Origin: Actinopolymorpha singaporensis | Lineage (GTDB): Bacteria; Actinomycetota; Actinomycetes; Propionibacteriales; Actinopolymorphaceae | Length of the DNA stretch: 64,000 bases | Assembly (NCBI RefSeq): GCF_900104745.1 | Contig: NZ_LT629732.1 | Location: 6,001,981-6,065,980 of the forward strand | Direction of reading: 5' to 3' | Shown here: positions 8,240 through 17,289 of the stretch, one piece after another | How the letters are laid out: each line of letters starts with the position of its first letter | Position numbering within the stretch: the first letter of the stretch is position 1 | Notes under the pieces: generated by a model | The model's database searches: none | What the model was told of the DNA's origin: nothing | What the model saw: the letters and a program-made list of their open reading frames with translations, nothing else | Translations under genes and position numbers: made by a program

Positions 8240-9907
8240 CTACCCGTCGGCGGCGCGGGCTTCCGCGAGCAGGTCGTAGCTGCGTCGCAGCGCGGGATAC
8301 AGCTCCCGGTAGACCGCGTAGTAGCGCTGGTACGCCTTGTGCCGGCCGGGGTCCGGAGAGTAATGCCTCACCGCGTCGGCCGCCCGGCCTTCCTGGGCGG
8401 CACCGACCGCGCTGCCGGCGCCCTCCCCCGGACGCGACCGCGCGGCGACCGCCTGCGCCAGGTCGGCCACCAGCCCCACCCCGGCGGCGGCCACCAGCGC
8501 CACCCCGACCGGCGCGCCCCTGGTGTTCGGGGGCACCTCGACCGGAAGTCCCGTGACGTCGGCCTTGATCTGGTTCCAGGTGCGACCCCGCGCTCCGCCG
8601 CCCACGCTGCGCAGCACCGCGGGGCGAAGGCCGAGCCGGGCCAGCTCGTCCAGGTTGTGCGCGAGGCCGTACGCCGTACCTTCGAGGATCGCCCGGACCA
8701 CCTCGGCCCGGCGGCTGGCCATCGACAACCCCACCAGCGCTCCGCGCGCGTCGGCGTTCCACACCGGTGACCGCTCGCCGAGGAAGTACGGCAACAGCAC
8801 AAGCCCGCCGCTGCCCACCGGCGCCGTGGCGGCCAGCGCGTCGAGGGCCGCGAACACCGAGCCTGCCGAGCCTGAGCCCGAGCCCGCCGAGCCCGAGCCC
8901 GCCGAGCCCGACTCCGCCGCGCGCACCTCCCGGTCGCCGAACTCGTCCCGGAACCACCGCAGAATGCCGCCGGTGGCCACCATCGACCCGTAGACGAGGT
9001 GGTGGCCCGGCAGCGGGTACGGCAGCACGCTCATCGTCCCCAGGGCGTCCCGGCGCAACCGGCCGGCTTCGACCGCGGCGTTCACCACGGTCGACTGGCC
9101 GGTCATCTCGCACACGTCGCCGTGCCGGGCGAGGCCCGCCTCCAGCGCCGCGGCGGCTCCGTCGACCGCACCGGCCACCACCGGCGTACCGGCGAGCAGT
9201 CCGGTCACCCGGCCCGCCTCCGCGCCGACCCGGCCGACCACCGTGCCGGGGTCCACCGCCTCGGGCAGCCACGCGCGGGGGATCCCCCACAGGTCGACCA
9301 GCGCGTCGGACCACCGGCCGGTGTCCAGGTCGGCGAGCAGCGTGAGGCCCTGGTGACCGGTGTCACACGTGGGTACGCCGGTGAGCCGGTGCACGACGTA
9401 CCCGTTGGCCATCACCACCGCGGCACCGGCGCGGCGTACCTCCGGACGCTCCGCCAGCAGCCAGGCGAGCTTCGGAGCCGCGAAGTAGGCGTCCATCCGG
9501 TTGCCGGTGGCGGCCACGACGTCCGCGGCGGACTCCGCCCTGGCCCGGCACTCGGCCTGGCCGCGCCGGTCCAGCCACAGCAGCGCGGGGCCGACGGGTA
9601 CGCCGGATCGGTCCAGTACGACGACGCTCGGCGCCTGGCTGCTCACCCCGACGCACTCCACGGCCGCTGGGCTCAGCCCGCTCGTCTCGGCGGCGGATCG
9701 CAGGGCGCCGGCGACGCATCGCGCGGTCGCCGACCACCAGTCGTCCGGCTCCTGCTCGGCACCGTGTGGAGGGACGTACCGGGTGGGGTACTCCTCGCCG
9801 GCCTCGGCCAGCACGCGACCGCCGGCGTCGGCGACGACCGCCTTGACCCCGGTGGTGCCCACGTCCACCCCGACGACAACGTTGCTGACACCGGTGACAC
9901 CGGCCAT
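8240..9907 (-). CDS. FGGY-family carbohydrate kinase (xylulokinase-like)
   Basis: 555 residues from ATG 9907. Seen: N-terminal phosphate-binding loop VGVDVGTTGVKAVV, the E-Q-E-P-D-D-W-W segment typical of xylulokinases, the catalytic-Asp region AGAVDGAAAALEAG, and the C-terminal ATP-binding segment SVGGGARGRTWNQIKAD. It should phosphorylate a pentulose or related sugar with ATP. An inserted Gly/Ser/Ala linker built from a short tandem repeat lies between the two lobes. Gene context (thioredoxin gene downstream, two-component system upstream) gives no substrate. It is one of three divergent FGGY kinases within 20 kb. A longer upstream start (to 9994) is Arg-rich and unlikely. Confidence 0.85.
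   Translation of the reverse strand: MAGVTGVSNVVVGVDVGTTGVKAVVADAGGRVLAEAGEEYPTRYVPPHGAEQEPDDWWSATARCVAGALRSAAETSGLSPAAVECVGVSSQAPSVVVLDRSGVPVGPALLWLDRRGQAECRARAESAADVVAATGNRMDAYFAAPKLAWLLAERPEVRRAGAAVVMANGYVVHRLTGVPTCDTGHQGLTLLADLDTGRWSDALVDLWGIPRAWLPEAVDPGTVVGRVGAEAGRVTGLLAGTPVVAGAVDGAAAALEAGLARHGDVCEMTGQSTVVNAAVEAGRLRRDALGTMSVLPYPLPGHHLVYGSMVATGGILRWFRDEFGDREVRAAESGSAGSGSAGSGSGSAGSVFAALDALAATAPVGSGGLVLLPYFLGERSPVWNADARGALVGLSMASRRAEVVRAILEGTAYGLAHNLDELARLGLRPAVLRSVGGGARGRTWNQIKADVTGLPVEVPPNTRGAPVGVALVAAAGVGLVADLAQAVAARSRPGEGAGSAVGAAQEGRAADAVRHYSPDPGRHKAYQRYYAVYRELYPALRRSYDLLAEARAADG
8859..8914 (-). repeat. Short tandem repeat encoding a Gly/Ser/Ala linker
   Basis: Degenerate repeat of gagccc/gagcccgcc units, overall period 15 bp, encoding GSAGSGSAGS-type residues within the FGGY kinase. 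Confidence 0.8.
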
Positions 9908-10042
9908 CCGCCCGCCTCCTCGGCCTCCGGCTGCCCGAACCCCCCGGATCAGCATGCCGAGGACGAGGGGCGTACGGGAGACCGTGCCCGGCACCGGCCG
10001 CCGGAGGAGAGCCGAGGCGGCAGAGGAGAACCGAGGCGGCGG

Positions 10043-10708
10043 TCAGGTGTCCGAGGCGCTCCCGCCGGTGAGGCCGGCCTCGTGCGCGAGCAGCCCGACC
10101 TGGGTGCGGTTCTCGCAGCCGAGCTTGTCCAGCATCCGCGAGACGTACCCCTTCACGGTCGCCTCCGACAGGTGCAGCCGGCGCCCGATGCCCGCGTTCG
10201 ACAGGCCCTCGCCGAGACAGGTCAGCACCTCGACCTCGCGCTCGGTCAGCCGGGAGACCAGGTCCCTGGCGCGGTCCCGGGCGGCGTGGGCGCCGGCGGA
10301 CGCGCCGACGAGGCGGCGGGCGGCGTCCGGTGACAGGACGGTGTGCCCGTCGGCGGCGACCCGGACCAGGCCCACCAGGTCCTCCGGCGGCGTGGACTTC
10401 ACCAGGAAGCCCGAGGCGCCCGCGCGCAGCGCCCGCATCACGTAGTGGTCGGCGTCGAACGTGGTCAGCGCGACCACCGCGGGCCGCTCGGCGAAGGTAT
10501 TGATGCGCTCGATCGCGGCCAGCCCGTCGACGCCGGGCATCCGCAGGTCCATGAGTACGACGTCGGGCCGGTGCCGGATCACCGCCTCCACCGCGGCAGC
10601 GCCGTCGTGTGCCTCGCCCACCACCTCGATGTCGTCGGCCGCGCCCAGGATCGTCCGCAGGTGCGCGCACACCATCGGCTCGTCGTCGACCAGCAGGACC
10701 GAGATCAT
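10043..10708 (-). CDS. NarL-family response regulator
   Basis: 221 residues. A receiver domain occupies residues 1-120: acidic pocket DDE at 8-10, phosphoacceptor Asp54 in VVLMDLRMPG, and Lys in GFLVKST. A LuxR-type helix-turn-helix lies at about 150-210 (LTEREVEVLTCLGEGLSNAGIGRRL...TVKGYVSRML). The ATG overlaps the stop of the kinase gene by 4 bp (ATGA), so the two form one operon with the kinase first. Target genes are unknown; neighbouring transport or kinase genes are candidates only by position. Confidence 0.95.
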   Translation of the reverse strand: MISVLLVDDEPMVCAHLRTILGAADDIEVVGEAHDGAAAVEAVIRHRPDVVLMDLRMPGVDGLAAIERINTFAERPAVVALTTFDADHYVMRALRAGASGFLVKSTPPEDLVGLVRVAADGHTVLSPDAARRLVGASAGAHAARDRARDLVSRLTEREVEVLTCLGEGLSNAGIGRRLHLSEATVKGYVSRMLDKLGCENRTQVGLLAHEAGLTGGSASDT

Positions 10709-12033
10709 CGCACCGCCTCCGTGGTCTTCGGTCCGGTCCCCGGGGTGGTCTCCGGTGTGGGCTCCCGGACGGGCTCGACGGCGGGTGCAGCCGTGGGTAC
10801 GTACGCCGGCAGGTCGGCGACCACCTCGAACCCGCCGTCGGAGGTCGGCCCCGCGGACAGCGTTCCCCGGACCAGTTCGATGCGCTGCCGCAACCCGGCC
10901 AGGCCGGTACCCGAGCCGGACCCGGCCAGTGCGGGGTCGGGCGGCCCGGCCGGTGCCGTGTTGGTGACCCGCACACCCACGCGGTCGGTGTCGTACCGCA
11001 CCTCCACCGACACCGAGGCGCCGGGAGCATGCTTGCGGACGTTCGTCAGCGCCTCCTGGACGACGCGGTACGCCGTACGCCCGACCACCGGCGAGGCCCG
11101 ACCGGGGTCGCCGACCTGGGCGAGTTCGGTCCGGATGCCCACCGACTCCGACTCGGCCACGAGCGTGGCGAGATCACCGACGGCCGGGCGTTCTGCGTCC
11201 TCGGTCATCCGCAGGATGCCCACCAGGTCCCGAAGCTCGTCCAGGGCCTGGCAGCCGGCTGCCCGCAGCTCCTCGGCCGACCGTCGGGTCTCCTCGTCCC
11301 GGGCACGCACCCGCAGCGCGCCGGCGGAGAGCACCATCAGCGACAGCCGGTGAGTCACAACGTCGTGCATCTCGGCGGCGATCCGGGCACGTTCGTCGGC
11401 GCGGGCCTGCGCGGCCAGGAGGTACTTCTCGCGTTCGGCGCGTTCGGCGCGCTCGCGCAGCACCGACACCAGCCGGTGCCGGGCGCCGAAGTACAGCGCG
11501 AGCAGCGGGCCGAGCGTGGTGCGCAGGACGGCGATGGTGACGACCGCGGCCGAGGGGTCCCAGATCCGGGCGGAGACGAGGGTGAGCAGGCCGACCAGCA
11601 CCCAGCCGGGGCGGCGTACCGCCGGGTAGGCCACCGGGAGATAGGCGACCAGCACCGCGGCCACCGGAGCCCAGACCGTCCACGGGCCGGGGCGGCCGCC
11701 GGTGGAGCCGGTGGACACGAGCACGGTGACGAGGACGGTGTACGCGGTCACCGCGCCCAGCACGGCCAGCGGTGCCCTGCGGCGCAGGACCAGACCCGCG
11801 TCCACGAGCACCTGCAGGCCGAGCAGGAACCACGCCACCGTGCCCGGCCGCTGCGGCCACCACGAACCATGCGAGAGCGTGAGCAGCGTGTCGCCCACCA
11901 CGAACCCGAACGCGAGGAGGACGTCCCGGTACCCCGGCGGCAGCCATCGCCGCCATCGTCTCGCCCAGGGCGCCGGCCAGGCCTGGCCGAGCGGTCGGCC
12001 GCAGTCCGGGCCGGCGGTCGCGCGTTCACTCAC
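10705..12033 (-). CDS. Membrane histidine kinase (HisKA_3 type)
   Basis: 442 residues. About six hydrophobic segments lie in residues 35-185, followed by a short coiled coil, then the dimerisation/phosphoacceptor box RIAAEMHDVVTHRLSLM with His223, and a C-terminal HATPase domain (N-box region VVQEALTNVRKHA, G2 box GSGTGLAGLRQRIEL). This is the usual partner of NarL-type regulators. The periplasmic loops are short, so the stimulus is probably sensed in or at the membrane. It overlaps the response-regulator gene by 4 bp. Confidence 0.94.
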   Translation of the reverse strand: MSERATAGPDCGRPLGQAWPAPWARRWRRWLPPGYRDVLLAFGFVVGDTLLTLSHGSWWPQRPGTVAWFLLGLQVLVDAGLVLRRRAPLAVLGAVTAYTVLVTVLVSTGSTGGRPGPWTVWAPVAAVLVAYLPVAYPAVRRPGWVLVGLLTLVSARIWDPSAAVVTIAVLRTTLGPLLALYFGARHRLVSVLRERAERAEREKYLLAAQARADERARIAAEMHDVVTHRLSLMVLSAGALRVRARDEETRRSAEELRAAGCQALDELRDLVGILRMTEDAERPAVGDLATLVAESESVGIRTELAQVGDPGRASPVVGRTAYRVVQEALTNVRKHAPGASVSVEVRYDTDRVGVRVTNTAPAGPPDPALAGSGSGTGLAGLRQRIELVRGTLSAGPTSDGGFEVVADLPAYVPTAAPAVEPVREPTPETTPGTGPKTTEAVR

Positions 12034-12146
12034 CCCGGCAACGGTAGGCGACGCTCGTCACCGCGGGCCAGATCTGCGGTGCTGGACCAGACGATGGTGG
12101 GTACGCCGGACCGCACGGCACGACTTTCGTCGTACCAGGGACTCCC

Positions 12147-13928
12147 CTACCGAGCCGCGGCTCCGGCGACGGTCTGCCAGGCCCGCACCGCCTGGTCGTC
12201 CGTCGGCATGGTCGCGGCGTGCCGTTCAGCCTCCACGGCCGTGGTGTACGCCGCGACCTCGGCGGCGCGACGTTCCTCGTCCCACCCGAGGACCGACCCC
12301 ATCACCCGTGCCGCCTCGGGAGCGGCCGCCACGCCACGGTCCGGGGTCTCCATGAAGACCCGGGTCCGGCGGGCGAGCGCGTCCATCAGATGCAGGGCGC
12401 CCTCGTTGCGGGCGGCGTAGGCGACCTCGGCGGCGAGGTAGTGCGACGCGCCGGGCAGCGGCCGGGCGAGTTCGGGCCGGTCGGCGAGCAGGTCGAGCAC
12501 CTCCGGGGTGAGCGCGCCGTAGCGGCCGAGCAGGTGCTCGACCTGTTCGGGTTCCAGCCCGGCCTCGCGGGCCAGCCGGTCCCGCTGGTGGCGTACCGCG
12601 ACGTAGCCGGTGGCGCCGAGCAGCGGCAGCCGGTCGGTGCTGGACGCGGGGATCGTCCGGCCCAGCGAACGGCCCGCCGCGTCCACGGCGTCCCGAGCCA
12701 TCAGCCGGTACGTCGTGTACTTCCCGCCGACCACGGTCACCAGGCCGGCCGGCTGCTCGACGACGGTGTGGTCGCGGCGCAGCGCGGCGGTCGTCGCGGG
12801 GTCGGTGCTCCCTCTGGCACCGGGGGTGCGTACGGGCACCCCGGCCAGCAGTGGCCGCAGGCCGGCGTAGACGCCCACCACGTCGGCGTCGCCCAGGGGA
12901 TGCTTCAGCCAGCGGTTGGCCTGGCCGAGCAGGTAGTCGACGTCCTCGCGGGAGGCCACCGGATGTCCCCGGTCGTGGTCCCACGGGGTGTCGGTGGTGC
13001 CCATCAGCCAGTGGTCGAACCATTTCCTGATGATGAAGACGCTGTCCGAGGTCCGCGCGATCAGGCCGGTCCGCGACTCGATCCGGTCCGCCGGTACGAC
13101 GAGGTGGACGCCCTTCGCCGGGCGGACCGCGATGCTCGGCGACCCGCCCAGGGACTGCACCTCGTCCGCCCAGACCCCCGCCGCGTTGACCACCACGCCG
13201 GCAAGGACGTCGACATGGCCGCCGTCCTCGAGGTCGTGCAGGCGTACACCGGTCACCCGCTGGCCGTCGCGCAGCATGCCGACGACCCGGGTCCGGGTGA
13301 GGACGGTGGCGCCGAGCCCCGCGGCGGTACGTGCCAGCGTCATCGTGTGCCGGGCGTCGTCCACCCGTACGTCGTGGTACTGCACCGCACCGGTGATGTC
13401 GTCCGGGCGCAGTCCGGGCATCTCGGCGAGTGCCGCCCGCCGGGTCAGATGGCGGTGCCCGGGCACGCTGCGCGGGCCGGTGAGCCGGAACAGGTCGTAC
13501 ATCGCCACGCCGGCACCGACGTAGGGCCGCTGCCAGCGGCTGGTGAACGGGAACAGGAACGGCTCGGGCTCGACCAGGTGCGGGCACAGCCGCTCCACCA
13601 TCAGGTCGCGTTCCAGCAGCGCCTCGCGGACCAGCGCGAAGTTGAGTTGCTCGAGGTAGCGCAGCCCGCCGTGGAACACCTTGCCCGACCGCGAGGACGT
13701 ACCGCTGGCCAGGTCGTCGGCCTCCACGAGCAGTACCGACAGGCCCCGGGCCGTCGCGTCCAGCGCCACGCCGGCGCCGGTGACGCCGCCACCGACCACC
13801 ACCAGGTCGAAGTCGCGGCCGGCGGCAGTGGCCAGGTCGCCGCGCCGCCGGTCGGCCGACAGCGCGGTGCGGTCGTTGGTGGCGGCGCTGGTCGCGGCCA
13901 ACGGCACGGGACGTTCGTGCAGACTCAC
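12147..13928 (-). CDS. glpD: GlpD-like FAD glycerol-3-phosphate / polyol-phosphate dehydrogenase
   Basis: 593 residues. Seen: N-terminal FAD motif DLVVVGGGVTGAGVALDA (about 41-58), the GlpD signature GTSSRSGKVFHGGLRYLEQ (about 76-94), conserved RPAKGVHLVVP and GGKYTTYRLMA segments, and a C-terminal helical domain (DAO_C). It would oxidise a polyol phosphate and pass electrons to quinone at the membrane. As the last gene of the nine-gene operon, overlapping the aldolase gene by ATGA, it may act on a phosphorylated tetritol or other polyol rather than glycerol-3-phosphate: EryB of the rhizobial/Brucella erythritol pathway is a GlpD homologue. The family assignment is firm; the substrate is inferred. 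Confidence 0.88.
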   Translation of the reverse strand: MSLHERPVPLAATSAATNDRTALSADRRRGDLATAAGRDFDLVVVGGGVTGAGVALDATARGLSVLLVEADDLASGTSSRSGKVFHGGLRYLEQLNFALVREALLERDLMVERLCPHLVEPEPFLFPFTSRWQRPYVGAGVAMYDLFRLTGPRSVPGHRHLTRRAALAEMPGLRPDDITGAVQYHDVRVDDARHTMTLARTAAGLGATVLTRTRVVGMLRDGQRVTGVRLHDLEDGGHVDVLAGVVVNAAGVWADEVQSLGGSPSIAVRPAKGVHLVVPADRIESRTGLIARTSDSVFIIRKWFDHWLMGTTDTPWDHDRGHPVASREDVDYLLGQANRWLKHPLGDADVVGVYAGLRPLLAGVPVRTPGARGSTDPATTAALRRDHTVVEQPAGLVTVVGGKYTTYRLMARDAVDAAGRSLGRTIPASSTDRLPLLGATGYVAVRHQRDRLAREAGLEPEQVEHLLGRYGALTPEVLDLLADRPELARPLPGASHYLAAEVAYAARNEGALHLMDALARRTRVFMETPDRGVAAAPEAARVMGSVLGWDEERRAAEVAAYTTAVEAERHAATMPTDDQAVRAWQTVAGAAAR

Positions 13929-14629
13929 CGTCCGGCTCCGGCTTCGCCTTCGCTGCCACCTGCGCCGCTCACCCCCGGCGGCGGCACCTGGCCGTAGCTG
14001 CCGAACTTCTCGATCACCCGGTCCAGCTCGTCACCCGGCAGCTCACGCGGGGAGACGCCGAGCGCGGCACCGGCGCCGACCGCGCGCAGCCACACCTCGC
14101 ACAGCCATTCGAGGTACTGGTTCAGCTGGTACGCCTTCGCCAGCGAGTCGCCGACGGTGACGGTGCCGTGGTTGGACATCAGGCAGCCGGTACGCCCCTT
14201 GAGCGCCTCGGTGACCGACGCGGCCAGCTCGGGGGTGCCGTACGTCGCGTACGGCGCCACCCGGACCGGGCCGCCGAACAGCGCCGTGAGGTAGTGCACC
14301 ACCGGAAGCTCGTCCACCAGCGTGGAGGCCACGGCCGCGGCGGTGGCGTGGGTGTGCACGACGGACGTGTGGTCGGTGGTGTTGTAGACCGACAGGTGCA
14401 GCGGCATCTCGCTGGTCGGGTCCAGCTCGCCCTCGAGTTGCCTGCCGTCGAGGTCGGTGACGCAGATGAGTTCGGGGGTGAGCACGTCGTAGTCCAGGCC
14501 GCTCGGCGTGGCGGCCACCAGGTCACCGACGCGCACGCTCAGGTTTCCTGACGTACCCACCACGAGCCCTTCCGGGCGGAGCCGCTGGGCGAAGCGGACC
14601 AGCTCGGCGCGTTCGTTCGCCAACCTCAT
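13925..14629 (-). CDS. Class II aldolase (FucA/RhaD/AraD superfamily)
   Basis: 234 residues from ATG 14629, which overlaps the kinase stop (ATGA). The zinc-site residues of L-fuculose-1-phosphate aldolase are kept: Glu in TSEMPLHLS, the His-x-His pair in VVHTHATAAA, and the third His in MSNHGTVTV; the N-terminal GTSGNLSVR phosphate-binding segment is also present. These features indicate a working retro-aldolase or epimerase rather than a structural adducin-like protein. In this operon it would cleave a ketose-1-phosphate to dihydroxyacetone phosphate plus an aldehyde (inference). Its stop overlaps the GlpD-like gene by 4 bp. Confidence 0.9.
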   Translation of the reverse strand: MRLANERAELVRFAQRLRPEGLVVGTSGNLSVRVGDLVAATPSGLDYDVLTPELICVTDLDGRQLEGELDPTSEMPLHLSVYNTTDHTSVVHTHATAAAVASTLVDELPVVHYLTALFGGPVRVAPYATYGTPELAASVTEALKGRTGCLMSNHGTVTVGDSLAKAYQLNQYLEWLCEVWLRAVGAGAALGVSPRELPGDELDRVIEKFGSYGQVPPPGVSGAGGSEGEAGAGR

Positions 14630-16158
14630 ACCTGACGCTCCTTCCACTCGGTGCGCGCACGGTCCACCGCCGCGCGGTAACGCTCGTACTCTTCCGCGTA
14701 CCGCTTGGCGGGTCCCTCACCGGGGTTGACCACCGTGGTGTCGGCGGCCCGGTCGCGCGCCCAGGCCGCGGTGTCCACCGGCAGGCCGGTGGCGGCGATC
14801 CCGGCCAGCACCGCGCCGTACGCACCGACCTCCGGGCAGGCCGACACCCGGACCGGCCGGCCGAGGGCGTCGGCGAACAGCCGCAGCCACTCCCGGCTGC
14901 GGATCCCGCCCCCGCACACCGCGACCTCTCCTTCCAGGCCGGCCGCCTCGAAGCAGTGCCGCGCCGCGAACGCGATGCCCTCGCAGACAGCGCGCACCAC
15001 GTCGGCGGTGCTGGTCTGCACGGTCAGCCCGTCCAGGCGGGCCCGGGCGCCGGACTCCACGAACGGCGCGCGCTCACCGGCCGGGGAGAAGTACGGCAGA
15101 CACCGCACGCCGTGTGCACCCGGCTCACCGGTGGCCAGCAGCGGGTCGACGTCGTCGTGCGTACGGCCGACCAGCTTCAGCGTCCAGTCCAGCGCGGCGG
15201 TGCCCACCATCGCCGGCATCGAACGCAGCCAGCGGTCCGGGCCGAGCGGGATCGTCAGGCCGGCCGGTTCGCCGCCGGGCTGGAGTTCGGCGACCGCGAC
15301 CTGGCAGGCGAGCGTCGTCCCGACGATCAGGTGGCCGTCCCCCGACGTGGCGGCCAGGCCCGAGCCGAGCGCGCACGCCGGCAGGTCGAACGGGCCGGCC
15401 GACACCGGCGTGCCCACGGGCAGCCCCACCAGCGCGGCGCCCTCCGCGGTCAGCGTGCCGGTCGGCAGAGGTTCGGCGACCGGGGCGAGCAGGTCGGCGC
15501 GGTGCCCGAGACCGCACCACTCCAGGACGTCCGGTGCGTAATCGCGCGTCACCGGGTCGAGGAACGGCAGCGAGGCGTCGGAGGTGTCGGTGGCGCGTAC
15601 GCCGGTGAGCCGCTGCATCACCATGTCCTTGCAGTACGCCGCGGTGACCGACCGGTCGAGCACGTCCGGCTCGTGCCGGTCGAACCACGCCAGGACCGGC
15701 GCCGGACAGCCGGGGAACATCGCCCCGCCGGTACGCCGGAAGACCGCCTCGGTGGTCCCGTCCGCCCGCCAGCCGTCGGCGATCCCGGCCGCCCGGGCGT
15801 CCAGCCACGACACCGCCGGGCGGACCGCGCGGCCCTCGCCGTCGAGCAGCCACACGCCGTCACCCTGGCCGGTCAGCGCGAGCAGGGCCGGCGGGTCGCC
15901 CGCGCCCCCGTCCTGGCCGTCGACCAGGGCCCGCACGACCTCGCCGACCGCGGCGAGAACCTCGTCCATGTCCTGCTCGAACCAGCCTTCGCGGGGGTTC
16001 ACCACCCGGGCCGGGGCCGTCCGCAGCGCCCGTTGTTCGCCGTTCCCGTCGAACAACGCGGCCTTGATGACCGACGTGCCGATGTCCACGCCGACGTACG
16101 TGGGCCCGGCCGCCCTGCGACCGTTCACCGCGCCACCGTTCACCGCGCCACCGTTCAT
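14626..16158 (-). CDS. FGGY carbohydrate kinase, erythritol-kinase (EryA)-like
   Basis: 510 residues. The phosphate-binding loop reads YVGVDIGTSVIKAALFD and is followed by LTGQGDGVWLLD and SWLDARA; from memory these resemble EryA-type kinases more than xylulokinases or glycerol kinases. The catalytic-Asp region is SAGPFDLPACALGSG and the C-terminal ATP segment is CGGGIRSREWLRLFADALG. It would phosphorylate the imported polyol. It lies 12 bp after the D-2-hydroxyacid dehydrogenase and overlaps the aldolase gene. The first 13 codons are a 15-bp tandem repeat that includes the start codon, so the true start may be at a later GTG or ATG-less unit. Confidence 0.88.
   Translation of the reverse strand: MNGGAVNGGAVNGRRAAGPTYVGVDIGTSVIKAALFDGNGEQRALRTAPARVVNPREGWFEQDMDEVLAAVGEVVRALVDGQDGGAGDPPALLALTGQGDGVWLLDGEGRAVRPAVSWLDARAAGIADGWRADGTTEAVFRRTGGAMFPGCPAPVLAWFDRHEPDVLDRSVTAAYCKDMVMQRLTGVRATDTSDASLPFLDPVTRDYAPDVLEWCGLGHRADLLAPVAEPLPTGTLTAEGAALVGLPVGTPVSAGPFDLPACALGSGLAATSGDGHLIVGTTLACQVAVAELQPGGEPAGLTIPLGPDRWLRSMPAMVGTAALDWTLKLVGRTHDDVDPLLATGEPGAHGVRCLPYFSPAGERAPFVESGARARLDGLTVQTSTADVVRAVCEGIAFAARHCFEAAGLEGEVAVCGGGIRSREWLRLFADALGRPVRVSACPEVGAYGAVLAGIAATGLPVDTAAWARDRAADTTVVNPGEGPAKRYAEEYERYRAAVDRARTEWKERQV
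16121..16158 (-). repeat. 15-bp tandem repeat covering a start codon
   Basis: Units ccgttcaccgcgcca at 16121-16135 and 16136-16150 plus a partial unit ending at the start codon; they encode the NGGAV units at the kinase N-terminus. Confidence 0.9.
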
Positions 16159-16170
16159 CGAGCCGCCTCC

Positions 16171-17289
16171 TCAGCGCCGGGTCGACCTGGCCGACGTGCC
16201 CGACGTGCCCGGCGTGCCGGACGTGGCCGATCCGGACAAGACCTCCGGGTTGGCGCAGTGCGCCGGTGGTTGGCCGTCCAGCCAGCGGCGCACCTCACCG
16301 GCACAGATGGCCGCCGCGCGTTCGGCCACCTCGCGGCTGCACCCGGCGATGTGCGGAGCCATCACCAGGCGCGGCGTTGTGAACAACCGCGAGTCGGCCG
16401 GCAGCGGCTCGGCCGGGAAGACGTCGATGCCGGCGGCCGCGAGGTGCCCGCGGTCGAGGGCGTCGCAGAGGGCGTCGTAGTCGAGCAGCCCGCCGCGTGC
16501 GGTGTTGACCAGGACCGAGCCGGCCGGCATCCGGGCCAGCTCCGCCGCCCCGATCAGGTGGCGGTTCTCCTCGGTCTGCCGGGCGTGCAGGCTCACCACC
16601 TGGGAGGCGGCGAGCAGGTCGTCCAGATCCTCGACGCGTTCCGCCTCCGCGCCGAACGCCTCCGCCGGTGCCATCGGGTCGTACGCCAGCACCCGCGCGC
16701 CGAACGCGGCCAGCAACCTCGCGACCAGCTGGCCGATCGCGCCGTAGCCGACCAGGCCCACGGTGGCGTCACGGAGTTCGAAACCGGCCGACTCGTAGCG
16801 GAAGTAGTGCCCCGGCCAGGTGCGCGAGCCGAGCTCGGCGTGCCCGGCGGCGATGTTGCGGCAGGTGGCCAGCATCAGGCCGAGAGTGAACTCCGCAGCC
16901 GCGTTCGCGTTGCGGCCGGGCGCGTAACAGACGACGACGCCTGCTCGGGTGGCCGCTGTCAGGTTGACGTTGACAGGGCCGCCGCGGGAGACCACGACCA
17001 GGCGCAGGTCGGGTGCGTGCTCGAAGACCCGGCGGGTGAACGGCGCGAGATGGGTGACCGCTGCGTCAACACCGTCGAGGGCGGCGATCATCGTGTCCTC
17101 GTTGCCGGCCGCCTCGACGACCTCGCCGACCTTGCCCCACGGTTTCGTCGGCCAGCCGACGTCGAGGGTACGCACGGACACCCGGTGGCGGGACCGTCCG
17201 GCCCGATCGAGCTCGGCGTCCAGCGCCCGCGTCAGCAGGTCGGTGCGTACGAACTCGTCACCCGCGGCGAGGATCCGCGCTCTGGTCAT
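16171..17289 (-). CDS. D-isomer-specific 2-hydroxyacid dehydrogenase
   Basis: 372 residues. Seen: the NAD-binding motif GLVGYGAIGQLVARLL, and the catalytic triad residues of the family: Arg in NTARGGLLDYDAL, Glu in DVFPAEPLP and His in MAPHIAGCS. It would interconvert a 2-keto acid and a D-2-hydroxy acid using NAD(P)H. The ATG overlaps the stop of the second ABC ATPase gene by 4 bp, placing it in the polyol operon. It could process the acid formed from the aldehyde released by the class II aldolase, for example glyoxylate or hydroxypyruvate (inference). The C-terminal tail is a Gly/Thr/Ser repeat built from 9-bp units. Confidence 0.9.
   Translation of the reverse strand: MTRARILAAGDEFVRTDLLTRALDAELDRAGRSRHRVSVRTLDVGWPTKPWGKVGEVVEAAGNEDTMIAALDGVDAAVTHLAPFTRRVFEHAPDLRLVVVSRGGPVNVNLTAATRAGVVVCYAPGRNANAAAEFTLGLMLATCRNIAAGHAELGSRTWPGHYFRYESAGFELRDATVGLVGYGAIGQLVARLLAAFGARVLAYDPMAPAEAFGAEAERVEDLDDLLAASQVVSLHARQTEENRHLIGAAELARMPAGSVLVNTARGGLLDYDALCDALDRGHLAAAGIDVFPAEPLPADSRLFTTPRLVMAPHIAGCSREVAERAAAICAGEVRRWLDGQPPAHCANPEVLSGSATSGTPGTSGTSARSTRR
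16184..16228 (-). repeat. 9-bp tandem repeat, five units
   Basis: Five 9-bp units of the form gacgtgccc (degenerate) encode the low-complexity C-terminal tail of the 2-hydroxyacid dehydrogenase. Confidence 0.8.

Noticed and set aside
12120-12133. acgac-tttc-gtcgt hairpin between the two-component genes and glpD
   Set aside because: Stem of five pairs only and no T run; below what I would call a terminator.
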